Positions 1 through 5,108 of a stretch of DNA of 5,108 bases are shown in pieces; position 1 is the stretch's first letter, and each line of letters begins with the position of its first letter. The notes beneath the pieces were generated by a model. The model searched no databases. It was given only the letters and a program-made list of their open reading frames with translations, and was not told the origin of the DNA. This DNA comes from Dehalococcoidales bacterium. GTDB taxonomy: Bacteria; Chloroflexota; Dehalococcoidia; E44-bin15. The position numbers and the translations under genes were made by a program. The stretch is from contig JAUWZB010000070.1 of assembly GCA_030615555.1 (NCBI GenBank), positions 1 to 5,108 of the forward strand, written 5' to 3'.

Positions 1-212
1 GGGATGTCCTTAAGGATCACCATCTCGTGGTGCCCCACCTCAAAGCCGACGGCAAGCTCCTCCCCGGGGTCTATGCTGAGCCCCATGAAAAGCTCGGTAT
101 ACATCTCGGCGATGCGCCTTGGGGTCCCTAATAAGCCCTCCCGCTTCGGGTCTTCACCGATCGCTTCGATTATGGAGAGCACTGCCTTCTCAATCTTGCG
201 CTCGTCGACCAA
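1..212 (-). CDS. folE: GTP cyclohydrolase I, N-terminal part (runs off the window)
   Basis: FolE converts GTP to 7,8-dihydroneopterin triphosphate, the first step of tetrahydrofolate (and some other pteridine) synthesis, in the cytoplasm. Only 70 codons are in the window. The translation begins VDERKIEKAVLSIIEAIGED after the start, then has PKREGLLGTPRRIAEMYTEL and ends in the VILKDIP stretch. This is the classic FolE N-terminal pattern: a helix, GEDPxREGLxxTPxR, then the strand leading into the active site. The zinc-binding Cys/His residues lie beyond the window edge, so catalytic integrity cannot be judged. I chose a TTG start at 212-210 because an AAGGAGG ribosome site (217-223) lies 4 nt upstream and no in-frame ATG lies near. 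The gene starts 11 nt after the flavin reductase stop, so it is probably the last visible member of the thrC operon. Confidence 0.88.
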   Translation of the reverse strand, partial: MVDERKIEKAVLSIIEAIGEDPKREGLLGTPRRIAEMYTELFMGLSIDPGEELAVGFEVGHHEMVILKDI

Positions 213-216
213 TGGC

Positions 217-223
217 CCTCCTT
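217..223 (-). promoter_or_regulatory. Shine-Dalgarno site of folE
   Basis: The minus strand reads AAGGAGG here, 4 nt before the TTG codon at 212-210. It decides the unusual TTG start. It sits immediately after the stop codon of the preceding flavin reductase gene (226-224), so translation of the two genes may be coupled. Confidence 0.7.
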
Positions 224-802
224 TCAGCGTTTCCCGTAGACCTTGCGGTCCAGGTGTCTGATGGTATCCTTTGCCGGAATGGTATAAAGCTCCGCCCCAA
301 GGTACAGGGCGGGGGAGACGCGCTCTAGATTGAGCACCTGCTTCCCGGTAAATAGCTCCTTCTCAAAATGAGAAGCCAGTATCTCGCCAACAACCCACAC
401 ATGATCGCCATAGGTTTTATGATCCATCAGCCGGCACTCGTAACAGGCGTAGGCATCCTTCAAGATGGGCACCGATGTCTTCAGCGGCTTCTCCTTTACG
501 ATCCCAAACCTCTGGAACTTGTCCCCCTCCCTGCCCGAGCTGCCACCCACCGAAGCGATGAGCTCCGCCTGCTCCGTGGGCATGAAGTTCACCCCAAACT
601 CCTTAGCCTCCAGGATCAGCTCCAGGGTGAACCTCCTCGGGGAGATGGAGACCCCATAGATGGGAGGATTAATGGAAATGGCGGAGTGCCATGCTGCGGC
701 CATGGCATTGTCCTTTCCCTTGGCATGAACGGTAACTATGGTGGCCACCCTTGGGTAATGGTGACAAAACTCTCCTACACCTGCCATGCTTACTTTAGCC
801 AT
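224..802 (-). CDS. flavin reductase-like FMN-binding protein
   Basis: A 192-residue protein of the flavin reductase-like family (DIM6/NTAB, flavoredoxin type), which binds FMN in a split-barrel fold as a dimer. Members reduce flavins with NAD(P)H or act as electron-transfer flavoproteins; the actual substrate here is unknown. Visible family marks are VATIVTV (residues 19-25), NAMAAAWHSAIS (32-43) followed by NPP, the RFTLELI stretch near 57-63, FGVNF (69-73), GGSSGREGDKF (86-96) and YGDHVWVVGEIL (131-142). There is no signal peptide or membrane segment, so it is cytoplasmic. The length is normal for the family. The ATG at 802 is supported by AAGGAGG 5 nt upstream. The gene lies 20 nt after the lipid kinase gene and 11 nt before folE. 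A link to pteridine metabolism is possible only by neighbourhood; nothing in the protein shows it. Confidence 0.9.
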   Translation of the reverse strand: MAKVSMAGVGEFCHHYPRVATIVTVHAKGKDNAMAAAWHSAISINPPIYGVSISPRRFTLELILEAKEFGVNFMPTEQAELIASVGGSSGREGDKFQRFGIVKEKPLKTSVPILKDAYACYECRLMDHKTYGDHVWVVGEILASHFEKELFTGKQVLNLERVSPALYLGAELYTIPAKDTIRHLDRKVYGKR

Positions 803-807
803 AGAAA

Positions 808-814
808 CCTCCTT
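808..814 (-). promoter_or_regulatory. Shine-Dalgarno site of the flavin reductase gene
   Basis: AAGGAGG on the minus strand, preceded by an A-run and 5 nt before the ATG at 802-800. It favours this start over the internal Met at residue 6. It fills the 20-nt gap after the lipid kinase stop codon (825-823). Confidence 0.7.
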
Positions 815-822
815 TTTTCGAG

Positions 823-1731
823 CTATATTGCCACAGTCAGGGCAGCGGGAACTACCCGAAAGCTGGCCGGCGCTTTACCCACAAGCTCGCCATCCAGTTG
901 AAGGAGCAACCGCTCCGTTGATTCCACCTGGATGCTCTTCGCCTGATACAACTTGATCTTGGGGTGGGTGATATGGGTTCCTCTATAGATTCGAGGCAAT
1001 GTCCGTAGCACATCTATTTTTCCTGCATCTCCCCCAATCACTACATCAAGAAGCCCATCGCAGAGGTCAGCATCAGGGGCGACCTTCATCCCACCGCCAA
1101 AGTAGCGCCCATTGTTAACCACGATAAATAGCACCCTCCCCTCCTGCTTTGCTCCATCGATGCTCAAAACCACTTCCTTGTTACGGTAGGTAACCATGGT
1201 GGTCAACAAACCCACTACATAGGGGACTGTGCCCCTAATAATCTTAAGACGCCTGCTCGTGCCTTCGACCACGGCGGCATCAAAGCCCAGGCCCGCGGTA
1301 TTAAGGAAAAGGCGTTGCACCGTTTCATTACCCCTCACAAACTCTACAGCACCGAGATCGATAGTGACCCTTTTGAAGTTAGAAAAGAGATGACACGCTT
1401 GAACATAATCCCGAGGGATACCCAAGGTTCGAACCAGGTCACCACCCGTCCCGGTGCTGATGATGCCCAGAGTGGCTCTGCACTTGCCCCCCTCATCGAC
1501 CAGGCCATTGATCACCTCGTTCACCGTGCCATCGCCACCTACAGTGATGACAAGCTCATAACCTTTATCAACCGCCTCCCTGGCAAGCTCAGTGCCATGT
1601 CCCACTCCTTCAGTGAAATCGTGGTCGAAGGAGAGGCCAGCATCCTTAAGTAGCTCGCTGATCTGGGGCCATTTTTTTCCCGTGGACCCACCCCTAGCCA
1701 AAGGATTTATGATTACCTTAGCATAAGACAT
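823..1731 (-). CDS. diacylglycerol/sphingosine kinase-family lipid kinase (YegS/DgkB-like)
   Basis: A 302-residue protein of the DAG-kinase catalytic family, which phosphorylates a lipid alcohol (diacylglycerol or a related lipid) with ATP at the inner face of the membrane. It begins AKVIINPLARGG (residues 4-15), the N-terminal nucleotide-domain strand. The ATP-binding signature VGGDGTVNEVINGL is at 64-77, a GTGGD variant of the usual GTGND motif at 93-97 leads into RTLGIP, NNGRYFGGGMKVAPDADL covers about 206-223 followed by CDGLLDVV, and LDGE is at 279-282. The frame stays open upstream to 1788, but that extension lies inside thrC and has no family similarity. The ATG at 1731 starts exactly where homology begins, 4 nt after the thrC stop, with only a weak GGG-type ribosome site, so translational coupling is likely. 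The true lipid substrate cannot be told from sequence. Confidence 0.9.
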   Translation of the reverse strand: MSYAKVIINPLARGGSTGKKWPQISELLKDAGLSFDHDFTEGVGHGTELAREAVDKGYELVITVGGDGTVNEVINGLVDEGGKCRATLGIISTGTGGDLVRTLGIPRDYVQACHLFSNFKRVTIDLGAVEFVRGNETVQRLFLNTAGLGFDAAVVEGTSRRLKIIRGTVPYVVGLLTTMVTYRNKEVVLSIDGAKQEGRVLFIVVNNGRYFGGGMKVAPDADLCDGLLDVVIGGDAGKIDVLRTLPRIYRGTHITHPKIKLYQAKSIQVESTERLLLQLDGELVGKAPASFRVVPAALTVAI

Positions 1732-1735
1732 CGCG

Positions 1736-2785
1736 TTAACCCAAGTCCAGGGCTCGCTCAATAGCGTCGATGTCAACAGGAAGCGCAACAGGAGGCTGGG
1801 CGCATTCGATCGCCGTGTCTGGGTCCTTCAGCCCGGCGCCGGTGATGATGCAGACCACTGTTTTGTCCTTCAGGCTGATACCCTCTCGCGCCATCTTTAA
1901 TAGACCGGCCACGGAGGCGGCAGACGCTGGCTCGCCGAAGATGCCCTCATCCTGAGCGAGCAGGCGATAGGCGGAGAGGATCTCTTCATCGGTGACCGAG
2001 TCGATGAGACCCCCTGATTCATCCCTGGCAGCGATCGCCTCCTGCCAGCTTGCCGGATTGCCGATCCTGATCGCCGAGGCTACCGTCTCTGGGTGCTCAA
2101 AGACCCTCCCTTGAACAATCGGGGACGCCCCCTCAGCCTGGAATCCCATCATCCTGGGCTTTTTGGTAGACCGGCCTGCCTGATGATACTCGACAAACCC
2201 CTTCCAGTAGGCGGTGATGTTACCGGCATTGCCCACCGGGATGAAGAGGTAGTCCGGGGCATCGCCCAGAGCATCGACGATCTCAAAGGCGGCGGTCTTC
2301 TGCCCCTGGATGCGGTTGGGGTTAATGGAGTTGACGACAGTGACGGGGTACTTCTCGGTCAGGGTGCGCACAATATTTAGCGCCTGGTCGAAGTTGCCAT
2401 CGATGGCGATGATCCTCGCCCCGTAGATCAGGGCCTGAGCCAGCTTCCCCTGGGCGATCCTTCCCTCGGGGATGATGACGATGGTCTCAAGCCCGAACCT
2501 CGCCCCGAAGGCGGCCGCTGAGGCGCTGGTGTTCCCTGTGGAGGCGCAGATAATTGCTTTGCTTCCCTCCTCCACCGCCTTGGCCACGGCCACCACCATC
2601 CCGCGGTCCTTGAAGGAGCCGGTGGGGTTGCACCCCTCAAGCTTAAAATAGAGCTCACAGCCGAGCTCCTTCTCGATCTTGCGCGACTGAACCAGGGGGG
2701 TATCCCCCTCGCCCAGGGTGATGATGGGGGTGTGAGGGGTGATGGGGAGAAATTCGCGGTACTTCTCTAGAACGCCTTGTTTCAT
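1736..2785 (-). CDS. thrC: threonine synthase
   Basis: A PLP enzyme that turns O-phospho-L-homoserine into L-threonine, the last step of threonine synthesis, in the cytoplasm. The protein has 349 residues, normal for the short bacterial threonine synthase class. It shows TLGEGDTPLV (23-32), the PLP-lysine motif NPTGSFKDRG (53-62, Lys59 forming the Schiff base), the substrate-side loop ASTGNTSAS (81-89), the phosphate-binding glycine loop PVGNAGN (183-189) and a C-terminal ITGAGLKDPD (314-323). GEGDTP at the N-terminus and GLKDP at the end favour threonine synthase over threonine dehydratase or cysteine synthase. The ATG at 2785 is preceded by a modest AGAGGA site about 10 nt upstream. It is the first gene of the thrC, lipid kinase, flavin reductase, folE cluster. 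Its pathway partner hom lies upstream, separated by two accessory ORFs. Confidence 0.95.
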   Translation of the reverse strand: MKQGVLEKYREFLPITPHTPIITLGEGDTPLVQSRKIEKELGCELYFKLEGCNPTGSFKDRGMVVAVAKAVEEGSKAIICASTGNTSASAAAFGARFGLETIVIIPEGRIAQGKLAQALIYGARIIAIDGNFDQALNIVRTLTEKYPVTVVNSINPNRIQGQKTAAFEIVDALGDAPDYLFIPVGNAGNITAYWKGFVEYHQAGRSTKKPRMMGFQAEGASPIVQGRVFEHPETVASAIRIGNPASWQEAIAARDESGGLIDSVTDEEILSAYRLLAQDEGIFGEPASAASVAGLLKMAREGISLKDKTVVCIITGAGLKDPDTAIECAQPPVALPVDIDAIERALDLG

Positions 2786-2811
2786 ATATTAAGTTTCCTC
2801 TCTTGCTATAT

Positions 2812-2838
2812 GGTATATTGCGTCCGTTGCGTAGTCAA
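2812..2838 (-). promoter_or_regulatory. candidate promoter of the thrC operon
   Basis: On the minus strand TTGACT (2838-2833) resembles a -35 box, and TATACC (2817-2812) could serve as -10 after a 15-nt spacer, which is shorter than the ideal 17. The position, 27 nt before the thrC start, and the change of gene block make a promoter here reasonable. The -10 match is poor and other A/T hexamers nearby compete, so this is a low-confidence call. Confidence 0.3.
2818..2832. repeat. short direct repeat inside the candidate thrC promoter spacer
   Basis: On the plus strand TTGCGT occurs at 2818-2823 and again at 2827-2832, a 9-nt period. The pair lies exactly between the candidate -10 and -35 boxes. 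It could be a pair of regulator half-sites on one face of the DNA or chance; a six-base repeat is weak evidence. Confidence 0.25.
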
Positions 2839-2861
2839 AGCATTTGGGCGAGCATAGTGTA

Positions 2862-2882
2862 CTGCATAACATTTGTTAACAG
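2862..2882. promoter_or_regulatory. interrupted dyad upstream of thrC, possible operator
   Basis: The plus strand has CTG, CA, TAACA, TT, TGTTA, A, CAG in that order: perfect 5-nt inner arms around a 2-nt centre, plus outer CTG/CAG arms offset by one base. It lies 17 nt after the SIR2-like gene stop and 24 nt upstream of the candidate -35 of thrC. The near-absent loop and AT-rich arms argue against a terminator and for a dimeric regulator site, if it is functional. No T-run follows on the minus strand. Confidence 0.3.
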
Positions 2883-2898
2883 AGTGAGGCGGATTCTC

Positions 2899-4008
2899 TC
2901 ATTCACGTAATCTCGATACGTATTCAGAGAGACCACCATCATAAAATTCTATTGTCTCAGGGCCGAAGAATCTTTCAAATTTATTTCGTGTTGATAAATC
3001 TCCCCGCACAATGACTTCAATTCGCTTCTTTTCAGCGGGCTTTCGATGTGATACTCGTAGTTGAGCTGCCTTCAGTAAATGTTTAAGCTCGTAGTCAGCT
3101 TCAGGAAGTGAGTACCCAATAAAGACCCAATGGTCTGAGTCAGCGAGCAGTTTTTCTGCATGATACCATATTGAAGAATAAGCGGGAGTTCTAAACGATT
3201 TTCGGTAGCTGAAGGTTGCAATATGTGAAGACACCATATTTCTACAGAACTTGCACTCACGTTCGCTAGGAGAGATGCCAAGAGCAGCGTCAAACTGCCT
3301 ATCAGTAAATTTCTCATTAAAAAGCCTGAAATCCGATTTAATGAGACCAGCCTTTGTACGGTGTGATAACTTCTCACTTAGATGGAAGAACAGCGACTTG
3401 CAATTATCGCAGTACACCCAGTTGCTAGAGCCATGCATTTTGCATACAGGAATACCTGCTTGTTTAGGTGGTGTGTGTGGATTGTCCCAATCGTAGCAAG
3501 GACAACAGTAGTCAATAGTAACATCGGGGTTCACTCGCATCAGATGTTTCTCAAGAACAATGTCCCAATTCAGTACCACAAAGCTACATCTATATTCTGC
3601 ATCAATAGGCTTACAAGATGACATAAGAACTTTTTCAATGTCTTTGGAGTAGGAAAATCGGCGATCCAGAACAGAAAAAATCCTGTAGATCGCCATGCGC
3701 CTAACGGCGCGAAGAACTTTAGGTGTGTACTTGATTCCTAAATGGTGTCCTGTTCCTGCGGAGAGGTCAACGCATGTGAATACATCCTCTAAAGAGGGAA
3801 GTTCAAGTCCTTCACGCCAGCCAAACACGTCTTGGAGAAATTCCTTGATTGCCTGAGTAATTGCTTTATCAATATCTGTGTTAAATTCTTCTGAGACTAG
3901 CAAAGATGAGAATTCATTCTGAAGTGGCAAATCTGCGCATTTTGAGAAGCCTGCTCCTAACACGAAAGTGGTGGACAAGGGTAAGTTGCGGTCTATATTG
4001 TGTGTCAT
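2899..4008 (-). CDS. stand-alone SIR2-like NAD-binding protein with a four-Cys zinc module
   Basis: A protein of 369 residues from ATG 4008, or 375 from TTG 4026; numbering below uses the longer form. The fold is that of the SIR2-like family, which binds NAD and either hydrolyses it or deacylates proteins. Visible motifs are the Rossmann loop FVLGAGFSKCADLPL (21-35), VVLNWD (150-155, with the conserved Asn153 and Asp155), CKMHGS (195-200, candidate catalytic His198), CxxC pairs at 206/209 and 258/261, and VFIGYSLPEADYELKHLL (301-318), the second nucleotide-binding segment. No signal peptide, membrane segment or added domain is seen. Neither start has a good ribosome site; I prefer ATG because the motif-bearing domain begins after it. 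The gene is AT-richer than the flanking hom and thrC genes. It lies 27 nt after the VOC ORF (9 nt for the TTG start). SIR2-like NADases serve as effectors in Thoeris, short-Argonaute and DSR defence; a similar role here is inferred only. Bacterial deacetylase activity is the alternative. Confidence 0.85.
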   Translation of the reverse strand: MTHNIDRNLPLSTTFVLGAGFSKCADLPLQNEFSSLLVSEEFNTDIDKAITQAIKEFLQDVFGWREGLELPSLEDVFTCVDLSAGTGHHLGIKYTPKVLRAVRRMAIYRIFSVLDRRFSYSKDIEKVLMSSCKPIDAEYRCSFVVLNWDIVLEKHLMRVNPDVTIDYCCPCYDWDNPHTPPKQAGIPVCKMHGSSNWVYCDNCKSLFFHLSEKLSHRTKAGLIKSDFRLFNEKFTDRQFDAALGISPSERECKFCRNMVSSHIATFSYRKSFRTPAYSSIWYHAEKLLADSDHWVFIGYSLPEADYELKHLLKAAQLRVSHRKPAEKKRIEVIVRGDLSTRNKFERFFGPETIEFYDGGLSEYVSRLRE

Positions 4009-4022
4009 CTGTAATAACCCGA

Positions 4023-4060
4023 CCAAGTTCGAGCGCTACTTTGCCTTTAAGTAGTCTTGG
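4023..4060 (-). promoter_or_regulatory. potential RNA hairpin spanning the VOC stop and the SIR2 alternative start
   Basis: Plus-strand CTACTT (4036-4041) and AAGTAG (4049-4054) form a perfect 6-bp stem with a 7-nt loop. Outer arms CCAAG (4023-4027) and CTTGG (4056-4060) can also pair across an uneven internal loop. In the minus-strand RNA the inner stem contains the VOC stop codon, and the outer arm contains the TTG at 4026-4024. It could limit initiation of the SIR2-like gene or favour the ATG at 4008. It may also be chance; no T-run follows, so it is not a typical terminator. Confidence 0.25.
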
Positions 4061-4386
4061 AGACGCTGATTAAAGGTCAGTTGATATCCATCGATATCCT
4101 CGACGGTGAAGGCCCTGATGCCAAAGGGCTCGTCCTTTATATCAGCCACGATTTTAACGCCCTTATTCTTCAATTGAGCGTAATACTCATCGATGTTTCC
4201 ATCGATTTCCATATACATGTTCACACCGATGCCCAGCTTTTCCTCGCTGCCGATACCGATGTTTTTGGCAGGTATAAACATCAGCACCATCCCATCCTTG
4301 GAAAGGTCGTCATATTCCTTACCGCCAGCAGAGGGGAAAGAACACCCATTCTTTGTACCCCCTTTTAGTCTTTCAGTCCTCCACAC
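4036..4386 (-). CDS. VOC (glyoxalase/bleomycin-resistance) family protein, N-terminally truncated, possible pseudogene
   Basis: The ORF gives 116 residues from a GTG at 4386. Family likeness starts only near residue 14 (NGCSFPSAGGKEYDDLSKDG) and continues through MVLMFIPAKN (33-42), VNMYMEIDG (55-63), the helix DEYYAQLKNKGV, PFGIRAFTVEDIDGYQLTF (about 87-105) and the end. These are the later strands of the first vicinal-oxygen-chelate module and the whole second module. The usual first strand and helix with the FYxxxLGF motif, about 28-30 residues, are missing, and the space where they should lie is coding sequence of hom. The 13 leading residues have no family likeness. Usual metal-ligand positions are not evident. 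The ORF overlaps the hom end by 14 nt in another frame and has no ribosome site of its own. It is either a remnant left by deletion or insertion, or a short recast protein. Base composition is AT-richer than hom. Confidence 0.65.
   Translation of the reverse strand: MWRTERLKGGTKNGCSFPSAGGKEYDDLSKDGMVLMFIPAKNIGIGSEEKLGIGVNMYMEIDGNIDEYYAQLKNKGVKIVADIKDEPFGIRAFTVEDIDGYQLTFNQRLQDYLKAK
4332..4363. repeat. stem-loop just downstream of the hom stop codon
   Basis: On the plus strand AGGGG plus AAAGAA (4332-4342) faces TTCTTT (4349-4354) and CCCCT (4359-4363), with a 6-nt loop and a 4-nt bulge GTAC on one side. It begins 9 nt past the hom stop. No T-run follows on the minus strand, so a standard intrinsic terminator for hom is not supported; a T-run follows only in the plus direction. 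It also lies at the border where VOC homology begins, so it may be a junction scar. Confidence 0.3.
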
Positions 4387-5108
4387 GGACGAAGTTCGAG
4401 ATCTCCTTCATTACATCGAGGCGCGCGAGCTCCCCCATCGCCTCTTGCATCGCCCGCTCCTTTGCCGGGTAGGTCATGAGCACGATCTCCGCCACATCGG
4501 CGGAGACATCGCTTTCCTTCTGAATCACCGAGGAGATGCTGATCAGGTTGTCACCCAGGATTTTGGAGATTTTGGCCAGCACCCCGGGGCGATCGACGGT
4601 GCTCATCCTGAGATAGTACCGGGTCTCGATCTCCGAAATGGGCTTGATCCTCTTTGCGGGGTCAAGCCGCAACGTGGGGGTGATACTTACCCCGCGGTTG
4701 ATCCGCTGTGCGACATCGATCACATCGGCGATTACGGCGCTTGAGGTGGGCGAGGCGCCTGCCCCCTGTCCATAGAAGAGCACTCGCCCCACCAGGTCGC
4801 CCTCCACCTGAACGGCATTATAGACGCCATCCACCTTTGCCAGGAGGAGGTCTTCGGGAAGGAAAACGGGGTGGACGCGAACCTCAATGGCGCCATCCCG
4901 CTCCTTGGCGATGGCGAGGAGCTTTATCTCGTAGCCCAGCTCCTTAGCGTAGCGGAAGTCGCGGGAGGAGAGGCGGGAAATGCCCTCACGATAGACGTTC
5001 TCGGGTCGAACCTCGGCATGAAAGGCCAGGGTGGCAAGTATGGTGAGCTTGTAGGCGGCGTCGATTCCCTCGATATCGTTTGTCGGGTCGGCTTCGGCAT
5101 AACCGAGT
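4373..5108 (-). CDS. hom: homoserine dehydrogenase, C-terminal part with ACT domain (start outside the window)
   Basis: Hom reduces aspartate semialdehyde to homoserine with NAD(P)H, the branch point to threonine and methionine. The 244 visible residues start in the catalytic domain: GYAEADPTNDIEGIDAAYKL at fragment residues 2-21 is the family signature. By alignment with the yeast enzyme from memory, Glu5, Asp16 and Lys20 match the substrate-binding and catalytic Glu208, Asp219 and Lys223. Then come AKELGYEIKLLA, VHPVFLP and GQGAGASPTSSAV (about 113-125). A C-terminal ACT domain (about 163-241) begins TRYYLRMSTVDRPGVLAKIS and usually mediates feedback control by threonine. The NAD-binding N-terminal domain is outside. 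The frame is open to the window edge, so an internal GTG at 4834 is not the start. The gene ends in TGA at 4375-4373, overlapped by the VOC ORF. Confidence 0.95.
   Translation of the reverse strand, partial: LGYAEADPTNDIEGIDAAYKLTILATLAFHAEVRPENVYREGISRLSSRDFRYAKELGYEIKLLAIAKERDGAIEVRVHPVFLPEDLLLAKVDGVYNAVQVEGDLVGRVLFYGQGAGASPTSSAVIADVIDVAQRINRGVSITPTLRLDPAKRIKPISEIETRYYLRMSTVDRPGVLAKISKILGDNLISISSVIQKESDVSADVAEIVLMTYPAKERAMQEAMGELARLDVMKEISNFVRVED

Noticed and set aside
368..901. Plus-strand ORF of 177 codons over the flavin reductase gene
   Set aside because: It is antisense to a recognisable flavin reductase with a strong ribosome site; no motif or ribosome site supports it.
1315..1653. 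Plus-strand ORF of 112 codons over the lipid kinase
   Set aside because: It is antisense to the conserved kinase core; no independent evidence.
1732..1788. N-terminal 19-residue extension of the lipid kinase to 1788
   Set aside because: It lies inside thrC, has no family likeness, and the ATG at 1731 is where homology begins.
2093..2380. Plus-strand ORF inside thrC
   Set aside because: It is the antisense shadow of the PLP enzyme core.
2428..2658. Minus-strand ORF in a second frame of thrC
   Set aside because: It is rich in Arg, Pro and Ser as expected of an out-of-frame read of GC-rich DNA, and it overlaps the PLP-lysine region of thrC.
2883..2905. Intrinsic terminator after the SIR2-like gene
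   Set aside because: Only 4-bp complementary pieces (TGAG/CTCA) were found, with no T-run on the minus strand.
2899..4026. Calling the SIR2-like gene a CobB-type deacetylase
   Set aside because: It lacks the usual SGIPxFR segment after GAG and the TQNxD motif is altered to LNWD; length and motif spacing fit the SIR2-like group better, although deacylase activity cannot be excluded.
4193..4744. Long plus-strand ORF of 183 codons across the VOC/hom boundary
   Set aside because: It lies antisense to well-supported hom and VOC frames, its residue make-up is a mirror of them, and it shows no family motif.
4832..4834. GTG as start of a separate 153-residue ACT protein
   Set aside because: The same frame continues upstream to the window edge with homoserine dehydrogenase catalytic motifs, so this is an internal Val codon.

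Overview
The window reads as a bacterial chromosomal segment in which every credible gene lies on the minus strand. Transcription therefore runs from high to low coordinates. The core genes are GC-rich with strong GCC/GAG/AAG/CTC-type codon use. Gene content and protein style (ACT-type homoserine dehydrogenase, 349-residue threonine synthase, YegS/DgkB-like lipid kinase, flavoredoxin-like flavin reductase, FolE) would suit a Chloroflexota/Dehalococcoidia-like or other deep-branching anaerobe. That placement is a low-confidence inference from protein flavour only.

Layout in transcription order: (1) 5107-4373, the C-terminal 244 residues of homoserine dehydrogenase (hom) with its ACT domain; the start is outside the window. 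(2) 4386-4036, a short VOC/glyoxalase-like ORF that overlaps the hom end by 14 nt and lacks the first strand-helix unit of the fold, so it is probably a decayed or truncated gene. (3) 4008 (or 4026)-2899, a stand-alone SIR2-like protein with NAD-binding and catalytic motifs and a four-cysteine zinc module, in visibly AT-richer DNA. (4) 2898-2786, a 113-nt intergenic stretch with a candidate promoter, a 9-nt direct repeat and an interrupted dyad. (5) 2785-1736 threonine synthase (thrC), 1731-823 diacylglycerol/sphingosine-type lipid kinase, 802-224 flavin reductase-like FMN protein, and 212 to the window edge the N-terminus of GTP cyclohydrolase I (folE). These last four are separated by 4, 20 and 11 nt and look like one operon.

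Hom and ThrC act in one pathway (aspartate semialdehyde to homoserine, then, after homoserine kinase, O-phosphohomoserine to threonine), and their genes are often adjacent. Here they are separated by the AT-rich VOC fragment plus the SIR2 gene, which looks like an accessory insertion. The SIR2-like gene is the best candidate for something under-described. SIR2-like NADases are effectors in several anti-phage systems, but this one has no recognisable partner or extra domain in the window, so a defence role is inference only. No RNA genes, CRISPR arrays, transposases or complete mobile elements were seen. No stretch longer than 300 nt is without a gene.
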